Assembly: GCA_045863055.1 (NCBI GenBank)
Contig: BTUW01000004.1
Location: 124,001 to 188,000 of the forward strand
Direction of reading: 5' to 3'
DNA length: 64,000 nucleotides
Source: UTCHB3 sp008363265
GTDB lineage: Bacteria > Bacteroidota > Ignavibacteria > Ignavibacteriales > Ignavibacteriaceae
Numbering within the stretch: the first letter of the stretch is position 1; each line of letters begins with the position of its first letter. Shown here piece after piece: positions 17,076 through 26,731 of the stretch. Under the pieces are notes generated by a model. It did not search any database, was not told where the DNA came from, and saw only the letters and a list, made by a program, of their open reading frames with translations. A program made the position numbers and the translations under genes.

Positions 17076-18074
17076 ATGCTGAAACTACCGAAAACCATGA
17101 AGCGAAAGAAGGTTCTTTGGGGAATTGCCGGTTTGGGGAATTTCGCGGAGCACGGATTCATGCCCGCGTTGAACCTGATACCGAGGGCAAAACTTCATTC
17201 TGTCTTCAGTCACGATATCCACCGGGCCCGCGCGTTTGGTGACAAGTTCAGCGCGCAGGCCCATTTCGACGATTTTGACGCGTTTCTGCAGTCAGGCATC
17301 GATGCCATCTACATAGCGGGTACCAATGCCTCCCACTATGAGCAGGCAAAAAAGGCCCTTCTGGCAGGGAAATTCGTCCTTTGTGAAAAACCTGTTACCA
17401 ACACTTCCGAAGAAGCCGCGGAGCTATACCGTATTTCGAAGGAAGAGGGGAAACTTTTCACGGTGAACTACACCTACCGTTATCATCCCTTCATCCAGAA
17501 AGCCAAAGAGCTTATTGAAAATCAGAAGTTCGGCAAAATACTTGTTGTTCAGGCTAACTTTAATGTTGATCTGGTGCCGGGGACGAACTTTCGCTACAAC
17601 AAAGCTGAAGCCGGAGGCGGAGCACTCCGTGATCTTGGAACCCACATGATCGATCTTTTCCGCTACCTCATGGGTGAGATCACCGATATCTCCGGTTACC
17701 TGGATAATCTCGTCTATAAAGCCGGTGTAGAAGATTTTGTAACCGCAATGGTGAAGTTCGAGAACGGCAGTTATGGCACCTTCAACTGCTCATACGCGGC
17801 GAAAAAGGGGATTAACTCGATCGTTATCACAGGCCACAAAGGTTCACTGAGGATCGACAATCTGATAGCTTCACGATACGCTTCCGCTAAACTTACCATC
17901 ACAATGGAAGGTGAAGCCCAAAAAGTTTTCAGAAAAAGGGCCAATAAGCTCTACCGTTTACTTAAAGATGTGAACACCTGTTTCTTAAAAAAGACTCAAC
18001 CGCCGGTAACTGCATTCGACGGATTTGAAAATGTCCGCCTTATGGAGGCACTCGAGAAGAATGCGGGAAGCTGA
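17076..18074 (+). CDS. Gfo/Idh/MocA-family oxidoreductase
   Basis: 332 residues. The NAD(P)-binding Rossmann motif is GIAGLGNFAEHGFMPAL, followed by the family hallmark CEKPVTNT (about residue 100) and the substrate-domain segment GGGALRDLGTHMIDLFRY, with the catalytic-type Asp/His pair. Family members oxidise or reduce sugars and related alcohols; the substrate here is unknown. The ATG at 17076 has an AAGGGA ribosome site about 8 bases upstream; an alternative ATG at 17097 would also keep the fold. Its last 14 bases overlap the aldolase start, suggesting coupled translation and a shared sugar pathway. Confidence 0.9.
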   Translation: MLKLPKTMKRKKVLWGIAGLGNFAEHGFMPALNLIPRAKLHSVFSHDIHRARAFGDKFSAQAHFDDFDAFLQSGIDAIYIAGTNASHYEQAKKALLAGKFVLCEKPVTNTSEEAAELYRISKEEGKLFTVNYTYRYHPFIQKAKELIENQKFGKILVVQANFNVDLVPGTNFRYNKAEAGGGALRDLGTHMIDLFRYLMGEITDISGYLDNLVYKAGVEDFVTAMVKFENGSYGTFNCSYAAKKGINSIVITGHKGSLRIDNLIASRYASAKLTITMEGEAQKVFRKRANKLYRLLKDVNTCFLKKTQPPVTAFDGFENVRLMEALEKNAGS

Positions 18075-18717
18075 AGAGATTGTAAAATATTCCCGTTTGG
18101 CCTATGAAAAGGGCTTTCTCGCGGCCACTGACGGAAACCTTTCAACAAGGCTGCAGAATGGAAATATTCTGATAACCGGTTCTTCAGTCTGCAAAGGTGA
18201 AGTGTCGCCTGACGATCTCGTTGAGATCGATTTAAGTGGTAGCAAGGTCTCCGGAGCACGGAAGTTGAGCACGGAATACAAACTCCACCTCCACATTTAC
18301 CGGAACCGGCCAGATGTTAATGCAGTTGTGCACACACATCCCGTTTACGCGCTTATTTGCGCTTCCTCAAACATAGAGCTGGACCGGCCCTACTTCCCTG
18401 AGGTTATTCTTACACTTGGCAGAATTCCAACCTGCAAATACGCTACCCCATCCACTGATGATCTGCATAGATCGCTCGATCCATATCTGGAATATGCAAC
18501 CGTTTTTCTTCTTGAGAATCACGGCGCGGTAGCTACTGGGAAGAGCCTGAAGGAGGCATTTTTCAGAACAGACAAGCTGGAGCACACCGCAAAAGTGGTA
18601 GTGGAAGCCACAAAAGCCGGTGGTATCAGACCGTTGCAGAGGCACAGGATCGATGAGCTCTACCGTATAGCGGGCAGCTCTTACGGAATAAACCTCCATC
18701 CAAAGAACAGATTTTGA
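18061..18717 (+). CDS. Class II aldolase/adducin family protein
   Basis: About 218 residues from the ATG at 18061 (an upstream in-frame ATG at 18025 lies deep inside the preceding gene). Metal-binding and family motifs are GNLSTRL, ITGSSVCKG, TEYKLHLHIY, the zinc-ligand block VVHTHPVYA and LENHGAVATG. This family includes fuculose-phosphate aldolase and ribulose-5-phosphate 4-epimerase; which reaction applies is not clear. It overlaps the oxidoreductase gene by 14 bp. Confidence 0.9.
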   Translation: MREAEEIVKYSRLAYEKGFLAATDGNLSTRLQNGNILITGSSVCKGEVSPDDLVEIDLSGSKVSGARKLSTEYKLHLHIYRNRPDVNAVVHTHPVYALICASSNIELDRPYFPEVILTLGRIPTCKYATPSTDDLHRSLDPYLEYATVFLLENHGAVATGKSLKEAFFRTDKLEHTAKVVVEATKAGGIRPLQRHRIDELYRIAGSSYGINLHPKNRF

Positions 18718-18764
18718 ACGGAGATCAAGAGTAAAAGATCTCTGAGACTGAACAAATAATTGAC

Positions 18765-19769
18765 ATGAAACCAAAAAACGAAACAAAAGTAATTCTTCTC
18801 GCCGGTGGAGCATCCTCCGAGAGGGAAGTGTCGAAAAGCTCATCAGCAGGCATATATAAAGCCCTTACTACTCTGGGTTACAGGGTCAATGTTATCGATC
18901 CCGCGGTGGGAAAAGAGCAACATGATGATGTCGCGAGGATTTTCGGTCCCGATGACGGCCGCGATGTCTCCTATCTAAATTATATCGATGCGATCAATTT
19001 ACCCATTTTCAACGATGCCGATCTTGTCTTTCTCGGTCTTCACGGCAGGTGGGGTGAGGACGGTCAGATACAGTCGCTCCTCCAGCTTCGCGGACTTAAA
19101 TACACCGGTCCCGGAGTGCTTGCATGCGCCCTGGCCATGAACAAGGGGAAGGCGAAAATAATCTTCCGCAACAGCGGCGTTATTGTACCCAACGGGTTTA
19201 ATGTAATGAGCGATTCGTTCGACTACGGCATCGACAAAGACTGGGTTATCCGTGATTTCGGTTTCCCCGTGATCGTAAAACCGAACGACGAAGGTTCCAC
19301 CTTCGGTCTCACTCTTGTTGAGAGAGAAGACCAGCTGGAAGAAGCCTTCCGGTTCGCTTTCAAGTATTCAAACAATGTACTGATCGAAGAATACATCCCC
19401 GGGCGTGAGCTAACGGTAGGCGTGCTTGACGGCACTTCACTTCCCGTTCTTGAGATCCGTCCGAAGCACGGGCTTTACGATTTTGAGTGCAAATACACCA
19501 CCGGAATGAGCGAGTATATCGTTCCCGCGCCGATAGATGACGATCTGGCCGCATTCATTCAGGAGCAGTCGCTGCTGGCATACCACTCGATCGGTTGCAA
19601 AGGCTACGCTAGAGTAGATTTCCGGCTTTCACCCGATAACAAACCATACTGTCTTGAAGTGAACACTCTTCCCGGAATGACCCCCACCAGCCTTATGCCG
19701 AAGATGGCAAAGCAGAAAGGGATAAGTTATGAGGAACTGGTTGACACCATCGTAAGGATATCCCTCTAA
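18765..19769 (+). CDS. ddl: D-alanine--D-alanine ligase
   Basis: 334 residues, ATP-grasp ligase making the D-Ala-D-Ala end of the peptidoglycan stem. Motifs: LLAGGASSEREVSKSS at the N-terminus, LGLHGRWGEDGQIQ, KPNDEGSTFG, EEYIPGRELTVGVL, and the metal-binding CLEVNTLPGMTPTS near the C-terminus. The stop codon overlaps the next start (TAATG), so the downstream FtsB/DivIC-like gene is translationally coupled, which fits a cell-envelope role. A D-Ala-D-Ala dipeptidase is encoded far away at 58757. Confidence 0.95.
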   Translation: MKPKNETKVILLAGGASSEREVSKSSSAGIYKALTTLGYRVNVIDPAVGKEQHDDVARIFGPDDGRDVSYLNYIDAINLPIFNDADLVFLGLHGRWGEDGQIQSLLQLRGLKYTGPGVLACALAMNKGKAKIIFRNSGVIVPNGFNVMSDSFDYGIDKDWVIRDFGFPVIVKPNDEGSTFGLTLVEREDQLEEAFRFAFKYSNNVLIEEYIPGRELTVGVLDGTSLPVLEIRPKHGLYDFECKYTTGMSEYIVPAPIDDDLAAFIQEQSLLAYHSIGCKGYARVDFRLSPDNKPYCLEVNTLPGMTPTSLMPKMAKQKGISYEELVDTIVRISL

Positions 19770-20062
19770 TGTCAGAGCATAAAAAGCCCGGACTTGTCAC
19801 CTACGGTTTCGTGATATTTATCGTGCTCCTTGGGCTTTATATCCTTTTCAACAGCGATGGCTACTTCAAGCACAATGAAATGAAAGGGAAGTTAGAAGAA
19901 CTGCGGCTTGAACTCGACACACTCCGCACAGAGAACCGGCGCCTTAAAGAGGAGATCGACTCACTTCAAAAGCAGTACGATGCAAAGATCGAGCAGGTGG
20001 CACGTGAGAAGCACAACATGAAAAAAGAGAACGAAAAAATGATCAGGATCGAGAAAAAATGA
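19769..20062 (+). CDS. FtsB/DivIC-like septum formation protein
   Basis: 97 residues: a short cytoplasmic end, one membrane segment (YGFVIFIVLLGLYILF, residues 12-27) and then a continuous coiled coil (ELRLELDTLRTENRRLKEEIDSL...) to the C-terminus. This is the architecture of DivIC/FtsB, a bitopic division protein that bridges FtsL and FtsQ-type partners. It is squeezed between ddl (TAATG overlap) and rarA (4-bp overlap). Family members are short and poorly conserved, so the name rests on architecture and on the position next to a peptidoglycan gene. Confidence 0.75.
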   Translation: MSEHKKPGLVTYGFVIFIVLLGLYILFNSDGYFKHNEMKGKLEELRLELDTLRTENRRLKEEIDSLQKQYDAKIEQVAREKHNMKKENEKMIRIEKK

Positions 20063-21360
20063 GCTCGCCCGATCTCTCCGCTCCTCTTGCCGAAAGGTGC
20101 CGGCCGCAGAAATTTGAAGATTTTGTCGGGCAGGAACACCTTCTGGCCAAAGGAAAACCCCTCAGAAACATGCTCGATGCAGGTTTTGTAACCTCCTTCC
20201 TGATCTGGGGTCCCCCTGGCTCGGGGAAAACCACCATTGCCAAGCTCCTTGCCAACTCAACGGGAGCACGGTTCCACCAGATAAACGCTGTTTCATCGGG
20301 TGTACGGGAAGTGCGCGAAATAATCTCGATAGCAACTGAAGAGAAAGAATCGGGCTTAAAAACCATTCTGTTCATCGATGAGATCCACCGTTTCAATAAA
20401 GGGCAGCAGGATGCCCTACTCGGCTCGGTCGAAAAGGGGATAATCACCCTTATCGGGGCCACAACAGAAAACCCATCGTTCGAGGTAATCCCGGCTTTAC
20501 GCTCCAGAATGAGGATATTCAAGCTCAATGAACTCTCCGAGAAAGATATAACCGGGATAGTTTCCGCGGCTCTTGAAAGTGATCCCGTTCTCTCTGGCGC
20601 GAATATTGAGAAGGATAAAACCGCATACGATTACCTCTATCTGGTTTCCGGTGGTGACGCCCGTTCGGCTCTTAACATTGTGGAGTCGGTAGTATTGTCG
20701 TCAGTACCCGGTGCTCCCGTGATAATAGGGAAGGATGAGATCGAGAATGTCATCCAGAAAAAGAACATCATCTACGATAAAGCGGGTGAGGAGCACTACA
20801 ATATTATCTCGGCTTTCATTAAAAGCATCAGAGGTTCTGACCCCGATGCGGCGGTTTACTGGATGGCACGAATGCTTGCAGGAGGGGAAGACCCTGTTTT
20901 TATAGCCCGAAGAATGCTCATTCTCGCTGCAGAAGATATCGGAAATGCTTCACCAAACGCCCTTTTACTGGCGGAAGCCACATTTTCATCTGTCGAAAAG
21001 GTTGGCATGCCCGAGGCAAGGATCATTCTCTCGCAGTGTGCCACCTACCTGGCGTCTGCTCCCAAAAGCAACGCGGCTTATCAGGCGATCGACAAGGCCC
21101 TCGCGGATGTGGAACACAACCCCCTCTACGCGGTGCCACTTCATCTCAGGAATGCACCCACGGGATACATGAAGAATATCGGCTACGGAACCAACTACAA
21201 ATATCCCCACAGCTACCCGGGGCATTTCCTGCAGGAGGAGTACCTGCCGAAAGAATTGAAAGATAGACAGTATTACCTCCCTTCCGAAAACGGCAACGAG
21301 AAAACGATGAAAGACCGGCTCGCGGCGATTTGGCAGGGGAGAAAGAAATATGATAAATAA
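20059..21360 (+). CDS. rarA: Replication-associated recombination protein A (AAA+ ATPase)
   Basis: 433 residues, RarA/MgsA family: an AAA+ protein that acts at stalled forks together with SSB. It begins with PLAERCRPQKFEDFVGQEHLL, has Walker A WGPPGSGKTTIAKLLA, Walker B FIDEIHRFNKGQQDALL, sensor-1 LIGATTENPSFEV and the arginine-finger region ALRSRMRIF. The C-terminal MgsA tetramerisation domain ends HLRNAPTGYMKNIGYG and YKYPHSYPGHF. Length and order are standard. It overlaps the preceding gene by 4 bp. Confidence 0.95.
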   Translation: MSSPDLSAPLAERCRPQKFEDFVGQEHLLAKGKPLRNMLDAGFVTSFLIWGPPGSGKTTIAKLLANSTGARFHQINAVSSGVREVREIISIATEEKESGLKTILFIDEIHRFNKGQQDALLGSVEKGIITLIGATTENPSFEVIPALRSRMRIFKLNELSEKDITGIVSAALESDPVLSGANIEKDKTAYDYLYLVSGGDARSALNIVESVVLSSVPGAPVIIGKDEIENVIQKKNIIYDKAGEEHYNIISAFIKSIRGSDPDAAVYWMARMLAGGEDPVFIARRMLILAAEDIGNASPNALLLAEATFSSVEKVGMPEARIILSQCATYLASAPKSNAAYQAIDKALADVEHNPLYAVPLHLRNAPTGYMKNIGYGTNYKYPHSYPGHFLQEEYLPKELKDRQYYLPSENGNEKTMKDRLAAIWQGRKKYDK

Positions 21361-21369
21361 AATTTACGG

Positions 21370-21723
21370 ATGACGATGAACCTTATAGTTATCGGTACGA
21401 AAAAGTGCAAGGAAACCCAGAAAGCTGAACGCTACTTCAAAGAACGTCGAATTCAATTTCACTTCAGGGATCTGAACGAAAAGGGGTTGGCCAAAGGGGA
21501 ACTTGAGAATATAACCCGTTCACTCGATATCGATGAGGTATTCGATGAGAACGGCGACAGGTTCAAAAAGCTGAACCTCCAGTACATGGTATTTAATAAA
21601 TTTGACAAATTGCTCGAAGATTCACTTCTCCTCAAAACCCCTGTTGTGCGAAACGGATCGAAGTGCACCGTGGGGTTCGATCCCGACACCTGGAAAAAGT
21701 GGATCGAAGAGAGCAAAAAATAA
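21370..21723 (+). CDS. ArsC/Spx-family thioredoxin-fold protein
   Basis: 117 residues with the ArsC-type thioredoxin fold: VIGTKKCKETQKAERYFKER holds the single active-site cysteine (CxxT form), and LKTPVVRNG is the conserved cis-proline segment. Members include arsenate reductases and Spx-like regulators. The fold is clear, but no arsenic genes are near, so a housekeeping YffB-like role is as likely. It follows rarA by 9 bp. Confidence 0.85.
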   Translation: MTMNLIVIGTKKCKETQKAERYFKERRIQFHFRDLNEKGLAKGELENITRSLDIDEVFDENGDRFKKLNLQYMVFNKFDKLLEDSLLLKTPVVRNGSKCTVGFDPDTWKKWIEESKK

Positions 21724-21743
21724 TCTTAACCTTTGGAGAAAAA

Positions 21744-23249
21744 ATGGAAAAGACATACGCGCAGGAAGTTTACGATAAAGTGAAAGAATTCAGCTCACCG
21801 CTTGACTATTCGAAAAATGAAGTGGCGGTGATCCTCGCAGCAGGTCACGGCAAAAGGATCAAGTCGCAGCGCTCAAAGATGCTCCACACGATCTGGGGAA
21901 TTCCTACTGTTGAGAGGGTTTACAACGCCTGCAACAACGAGTTCTCATCAATGAACACAGTCATCGTAGTCGGCATCAAAGCCCTGGATGTAATGGATGT
22001 CTTTGGAAAGCGGGATAATGTTGCCTTCGCTTATCAGGAGCACCAGAACGGAACAGGTCATGCGGTTCAGGTGGGACTTGAGAAGGTTGATCCCGCCGGT
22101 TTCTCCGGAATAGTTTATGTTTTCCCAGGTGATATGGGGTTGATAGACAATGAGACCGTGGCGATGTTCCGCGAAGCTTTCAAGCAGTCGGGTGCCGATA
22201 TGATGGTCCTAACTGGTCTTTATGAAGGAAATATCGAACATAACCAGTACGGCAGGATCGTCCGGGTCAAAGCCACCGATATCGATGGTAACCCGGCCGG
22301 AAAAGATGAGAATAAAGTTATCGAGATCATCGAACACAAAGATATTCTCGCCCTTAAAGAGGATGTACCCTACGTTACAGAGTATAACGGCAGAAAATAC
22401 TCCTATTCGAAGAAAGAGATGATCGAGAACCGTGAGTATAATTCAGGCGTTTACGCCTTTGATCACAAAAAACTGATCGAGCAGGTTAACAATATCTCCA
22501 GCAACAATGCCCAAAATGAAATTTACATCACCGATCTTATAGCCCTCTTCAACAAGGCCGGATATTCGGTTGACGCGGTGAGCCCTAAAAACGAGTATGT
22601 GGTAATGGGCTTCAACGATAAATCGGTACTTAAGGAGATGAAGCAGCTTTACAAGAAGATCGTATACAACAAACTGAAGAATATTATTGAGATTCAGGAC
22701 CCGGAGGATTTCTTCATCGATGAGAGTGTTGTTAAAGAACTCCTTGATATGGACAAACTCGGAACACCACTTGATATCACGATAGAAAAAGGTGCCCACA
22801 TCGGAAAAGGTGTTAAATTTAATTATGGTGTGCACATTAGCAGAAATGTCTATGTGTCAGGGAATGTCATTTTCGGTAAAAATGTGAAGGTTTACGAGAA
22901 CGCGTATCTCTCCACATTTCCGCATCAAACCTTCAAAATCGGCGACGGTGTCGTGATACTGTGGGGTGATATCATCAAAGGTAACATAACCATTGGCGAG
23001 AACTCGATGATCGAGTCGAGTGTGAACATGACCGGAAGTGACGAGCACCCGTTGATGATCGGGAAGAACGTTCTGATCAAAGGGACCAGTTACATTTTCG
23101 GTTCCGTGATCGAGGACGATATCCAGATCGAGCACAGCGTCATAATCAAAAAGAGGATCATCCGCCAGGTCAGGAAAGACGGAACCGTACAGAAAGTACA
23201 GTTCTATCTCCCAATGCCTGCCGGCCTCGATGTTATAGAAGAATTATAG
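21744..23249 (+). CDS. GlmU-like nucleotidyltransferase with left-handed helix domain
   Basis: 501 residues from the ATG at 21744, which has GGAG 6 bases upstream. The N-terminal nucleotidyltransferase domain shows VILAAGHGKRIKSQRSKML, EHQNGTGHAVQVGL and VFPGDMGLID, then NSGVYAFD and the NEIYITDLIALF segment, all as in GlmU pyrophosphorylase. The C-terminal part is a hexapeptide left-handed beta-helix, but the KNFVE and YxGDA acetyltransferase motifs of GlmU are absent. I infer UDP-GlcNAc or related NDP-sugar synthesis, possibly without the acetyltransferase step. A terminator follows at 23273. Confidence 0.82.
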   Translation: MEKTYAQEVYDKVKEFSSPLDYSKNEVAVILAAGHGKRIKSQRSKMLHTIWGIPTVERVYNACNNEFSSMNTVIVVGIKALDVMDVFGKRDNVAFAYQEHQNGTGHAVQVGLEKVDPAGFSGIVYVFPGDMGLIDNETVAMFREAFKQSGADMMVLTGLYEGNIEHNQYGRIVRVKATDIDGNPAGKDENKVIEIIEHKDILALKEDVPYVTEYNGRKYSYSKKEMIENREYNSGVYAFDHKKLIEQVNNISSNNAQNEIYITDLIALFNKAGYSVDAVSPKNEYVVMGFNDKSVLKEMKQLYKKIVYNKLKNIIEIQDPEDFFIDESVVKELLDMDKLGTPLDITIEKGAHIGKGVKFNYGVHISRNVYVSGNVIFGKNVKVYENAYLSTFPHQTFKIGDGVVILWGDIIKGNITIGENSMIESSVNMTGSDEHPLMIGKNVLIKGTSYIFGSVIEDDIQIEHSVIIKKRIIRQVRKDGTVQKVQFYLPMPAGLDVIEEL

Positions 23250-23272
23250 AATGAATTGGTTATAGTTTTCCG

Positions 23273-23309
23273 GGACAGAAGGGGCCACACCCCTTCTGTT
23301 CTTTTTTTG
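23273..23309 (+). terminator. Rho-independent terminator after the metF-to-glmU-like run
   Basis: Stem ACAGAAGGGG/CCCCTTCTGT with loop CCACA, then TCTTTTTTTG. Ends the plus-strand run of genes that started at 16100. Confidence 0.93.
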
Positions 23310-23334
23310 TTCAGAAAATTCAGGAAGTAGTGGT

Positions 23335-26300
23335 ATGGAAGCCCTCGCGAATGAGATCTACGGCGAAATAATTGAGATATTCAATGATCCGGGAAAAAAT
23401 GATGATAAACTTCAAAAATTAAGAAGTGTCGCGGAAAAATTTCTCAGGTCTCTGATGCAAAACTATGACCGTAAGATCTCCGGGATGGCCCCGATGGCCT
23501 TCTTTATCCTCGATAAAAAAAGTGCCGCGAAGCAGTATGAAGACAACTTCATGGGGTTTATCCGTTTGGGGAATAAATATTCGCATCCCCACACCGACCT
23601 GCCCTCTGATAATGAAGTTGCTGCCTGTATAAAGGTTTTTGCAGCCGTAATATCTATCTTTACCGGTGATGAACCTCCTCCTAAAATTGAAAACATATAC
23701 CTGGGCAAAATCCTTCCCGAACTTAAACACAAGGCAATCCAGGACAAGGAAAGGATCCCCGAGATAGCCGCCACCATCAGAAAAGTTGTTTGGCAAGACA
23801 AAGACAAAAAGCGACTCGACCATATCGATCTTTACTGCTTCGCTGAAGAAACAGGAGACTTTTCAGTCAGGATCTACAAAAATCCCAGGATGGGGGACAA
23901 AAACGCTCCTTCTGCCTCCTCGTTGTACGATTGGGGGCAGTTCATTCCCGAATATACCAGAGTCTATTTCTTCGATATTCTACAGAACAAGGAGAGGCCC
24001 GACCAATACATGCTCGACTTCTCCAAAACCCGGATCGTGCTCGAACCCGACTTCCTGATGGAGGCAAAGGATACGGGAACTGTATTTCAGAGGACAGGGC
24101 GTGTTCCCCTCTACTATGTAATAAGCAAGTTGCTTCCTTCCGAAAACAACTTTAAAATGTTCAAAGGAACATTGGTAAACTTCTTTCTCGATGAATACCT
24201 TTTCTCCCCGGAAGTGGATCCGGATGCAACATTCGAAAAACTGGTGAATCAGAATATAGTTTCTTCCTACACTATCAAGGATGATCTGGACAAAGTTAAA
24301 TCAGAGATCAATACAGTCCATATTCCCGTGATCAAACAAAATCTGAAAAGGCTATTGGGTGAGGATGGGGAGTACACGGTGTTCACCGAGCCGACATTCT
24401 ATTCAGAAAAATTTGGGATCACCGGGCGTCTTGATGTTCTCCAGATCTCAAATAAAGAACCGGACAGAAAGAATGTGATCGAACTTAAATCGGGTAAACC
24501 CGCGGGCTTCGGGGTCTGGAAGGGTGAAGAGATGCAGGTGACCGCCTACAATATGCTGCTCCGTTCAACTTTCGGGAGCGGCCGTTCCGGAGAAAGTTCT
24601 ATTTTTTATTCAGCCACCCGTAATCAGCCGTTCAGAAATGTCACTCCCGATATCTCCAGGGAGATCGAGTTTCTCAACGGTCGCAACGAGGCATTCCTGA
24701 TGCTCGACCTGCTCCGCCAAAACAAGGAATCACTTTACGAGAGGATCAAGGTTTACCGTGACGACAGTTTGCCCGACTTCATGAGAGCAAATGTAAGCCG
24801 GTTCCAGGGAGCTTTTCTTTCATCTTCAGAAATTGTTCAAAAATACTACCGCGCCTGCATTTCATTTCTGATGAACGAATTATTTGAGAACAAGATGTCG
24901 GCGAGTGATCTCGAAGGGTCCGACTCAAGCTTCGCGGCACTCTGGCGTCAGCCCCCTTCAGCTAAAGAGGAAAGCTTTTTCAGTCTGATCCGTGAACTCA
25001 CCTTTGAATCATACGACCAAAAGGAGGATATTTTCTCGTTCAGGCGGCACAATCCAAAAGTTGCCCGGTTTAGAGAAGGTGACATGATCATCCTCTACCC
25101 ATACAGCACCACACTGGAGCCGCTGAGAAGGGAGATACTCAAAGGTTCGATCGACACGATCTCCAACGATATTGTCACCCTGAAGTTGTTCAACAAGCAG
25201 CTCGATATGGGGGTGTTCACCCGGGAAAAATATTTCGCTATCGAGCCTGATTTCAAAGACTCAAATGTCATCAACACCGTAAAATCGATGTTCGACTTTT
25301 TGGAAGCGCTCGAAGACAAAAAACAGCTTCTGCTCGGGCTCAGAGAACCCGGATCCGGTTCCGTGAGTGGTGATGCAGTGCCGGGGCTTGAGCCAAGCCA
25401 GAACGAGAATGTAGCTAAAGCTCTCGCGGCGAGAGATTATTTCCTGCTTCAGGGCCCTCCGGGTACCGGAAAAACATCTAAAGCCCTCATGACAATCCTG
25501 ACAAAAACCCTTGAAGAGATTGAGGGAACCGTTACCGTTCTGGCCTTTACCAACAAGGCAATAAAAGATGTTAATAAAAAGCTTGATGCCGCAGGGATCG
25601 ACTATCTCTTCGTAAGCGCGAGTTCTGATGATGAAAATTCATTAAAAGCGGTCGTAAAATCTCACGATCTTGAAAGTTTCGGAGAGTATGTCAAGCAACT
25701 CAGGGTGATAACTTCCACGGTAACATCTTTCACAAAGTATGGAAGAGATCTCTCGAAGATATTCGAATTCAACACTGTTATTGTGGATGAAGCCAGCCAA
25801 TTACTCGAGCCGCAACTGGTGGGAGTACTGGCAAATTTCAATAAGTTCATCCTCATTGGTGATCAGAATCAGCTACCGGCTGTTACGGTTCAGAGTAACG
25901 GAAACACGGCGGTAACAGATGATGAGCTTAAAAACATCGGAATGACCGACATGAAGGTCTCACTCTTCGAACGACTCTTCAACAGGACGGTTGAGATGGG
26001 TTGGACCCATGCCTACGGCACACTTACGGAGCAGTTCAGGATGGATGAGTCGATCATGCAGTTAATAAACCACTATTATCATGGAAAACTGAGGCGTGCC
26101 GCCCGCGATCCGCTTCCTCTCAGTGAGCTGTATACCGGGGATCAGGATTCCGAAATTAAACGGTTGCTTCAGCAGAGCAGGCTGATCTTTGTGGAATCCC
26201 CCTTTTCAAAAACCGGCAAGAAAAATGAGGATGAGGCAAATATTGTTTCCCGTCTGGTTAAAGAGATGAGGGAATTAGGACTCACCGGTCCTGATGACAT

Positions 26301-26682
26301 TGGTATTATCACACCGTGGCGCGCGCAGATAGCCGCAATAAGGCAGAAGCTTGAAGAAATCGGTGCCACGGAGATACCTGTAGATACAGTTGAAAGGTTC
26401 CAGGGAAGCGAGAACAGGGTGATAATCTACTCCACTTCCGTTTCCGGGCAGTACCACCTCGGCAAGCTTGGATCGATCGGAGTAAACCGAAGCAGTGAGG
26501 CTGAAGTGGAGGTCGACCGTAAACTGAATGTGGTTCTTAGCCGGGCGCAGGAGCAGATAATTGTGCTGGGTTCGGTGCCTGTTCTTAAGATCTCTCCTCA
26601 CTACCGGCGCCTGATCGAAACCATTCGTGAAAAAGGTTTGTACATAAACACAGCGGACAGAAAAAGGATCTTTGGAACCTGA
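23335..26682 (+). CDS. HEPN-like / PD-(D/E)XK nuclease / SF1 helicase fusion
   Basis: 1115 residues with AGGAAG before the ATG. Residues 1-115 form a helical domain (AEKFLRSLMQ ... FIRLGNKYSHP) resembling the HEPN/DUF4145-type domain of type I restriction subunits. A RecB-like nuclease core follows: TEPTFYSEKFGITGRLDVL (near 362) and VIELKSGKP (near 383), then the QVTAYN motif. The SF1 helicase has Walker A QGPPGTGKTSKA near 706, motif II VDEASQ near 818, GDQNQLPAV, EQFRMDE, motif V VDTVERFQGSE and motif VI NVVLSRA near 1063. Nuclease plus DNA2/NAM7-type helicase recalls Dna2 and several phage-defence helicases. It has its own transcript (terminator before it), with no methylase or recognition subunit beside it. 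Confidence 0.85.
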   Translation: MEALANEIYGEIIEIFNDPGKNDDKLQKLRSVAEKFLRSLMQNYDRKISGMAPMAFFILDKKSAAKQYEDNFMGFIRLGNKYSHPHTDLPSDNEVAACIKVFAAVISIFTGDEPPPKIENIYLGKILPELKHKAIQDKERIPEIAATIRKVVWQDKDKKRLDHIDLYCFAEETGDFSVRIYKNPRMGDKNAPSASSLYDWGQFIPEYTRVYFFDILQNKERPDQYMLDFSKTRIVLEPDFLMEAKDTGTVFQRTGRVPLYYVISKLLPSENNFKMFKGTLVNFFLDEYLFSPEVDPDATFEKLVNQNIVSSYTIKDDLDKVKSEINTVHIPVIKQNLKRLLGEDGEYTVFTEPTFYSEKFGITGRLDVLQISNKEPDRKNVIELKSGKPAGFGVWKGEEMQVTAYNMLLRSTFGSGRSGESSIFYSATRNQPFRNVTPDISREIEFLNGRNEAFLMLDLLRQNKESLYERIKVYRDDSLPDFMRANVSRFQGAFLSSSEIVQKYYRACISFLMNELFENKMSASDLEGSDSSFAALWRQPPSAKEESFFSLIRELTFESYDQKEDIFSFRRHNPKVARFREGDMIILYPYSTTLEPLRREILKGSIDTISNDIVTLKLFNKQLDMGVFTREKYFAIEPDFKDSNVINTVKSMFDFLEALEDKKQLLLGLREPGSGSVSGDAVPGLEPSQNENVAKALAARDYFLLQGPPGTGKTSKALMTILTKTLEEIEGTVTVLAFTNKAIKDVNKKLDAAGIDYLFVSASSDDENSLKAVVKSHDLESFGEYVKQLRVITSTVTSFTKYGRDLSKIFEFNTVIVDEASQLLEPQLVGVLANFNKFILIGDQNQLPAVTVQSNGNTAVTDDELKNIGMTDMKVSLFERLFNRTVEMGWTHAYGTLTEQFRMDESIMQLINHYYHGKLRRAARDPLPLSELYTGDQDSEIKRLLQQSRLIFVESPFSKTGKKNEDEANIVSRLVKEMRELGLTGPDDIGIITPWRAQIAAIRQKLEEIGATEIPVDTVERFQGSENRVIIYSTSVSGQYHLGKLGSIGVNRSSEAEVEVDRKLNVVLSRAQEQIIVLGSVPVLKISPHYRRLIETIREKGLYINTADRKRIFGT

Positions 26683-26731
26683 TCACATCTGACCGAGTAA
26701 AACTCCCAACTGAAATAAAGAAAGGAGTATT

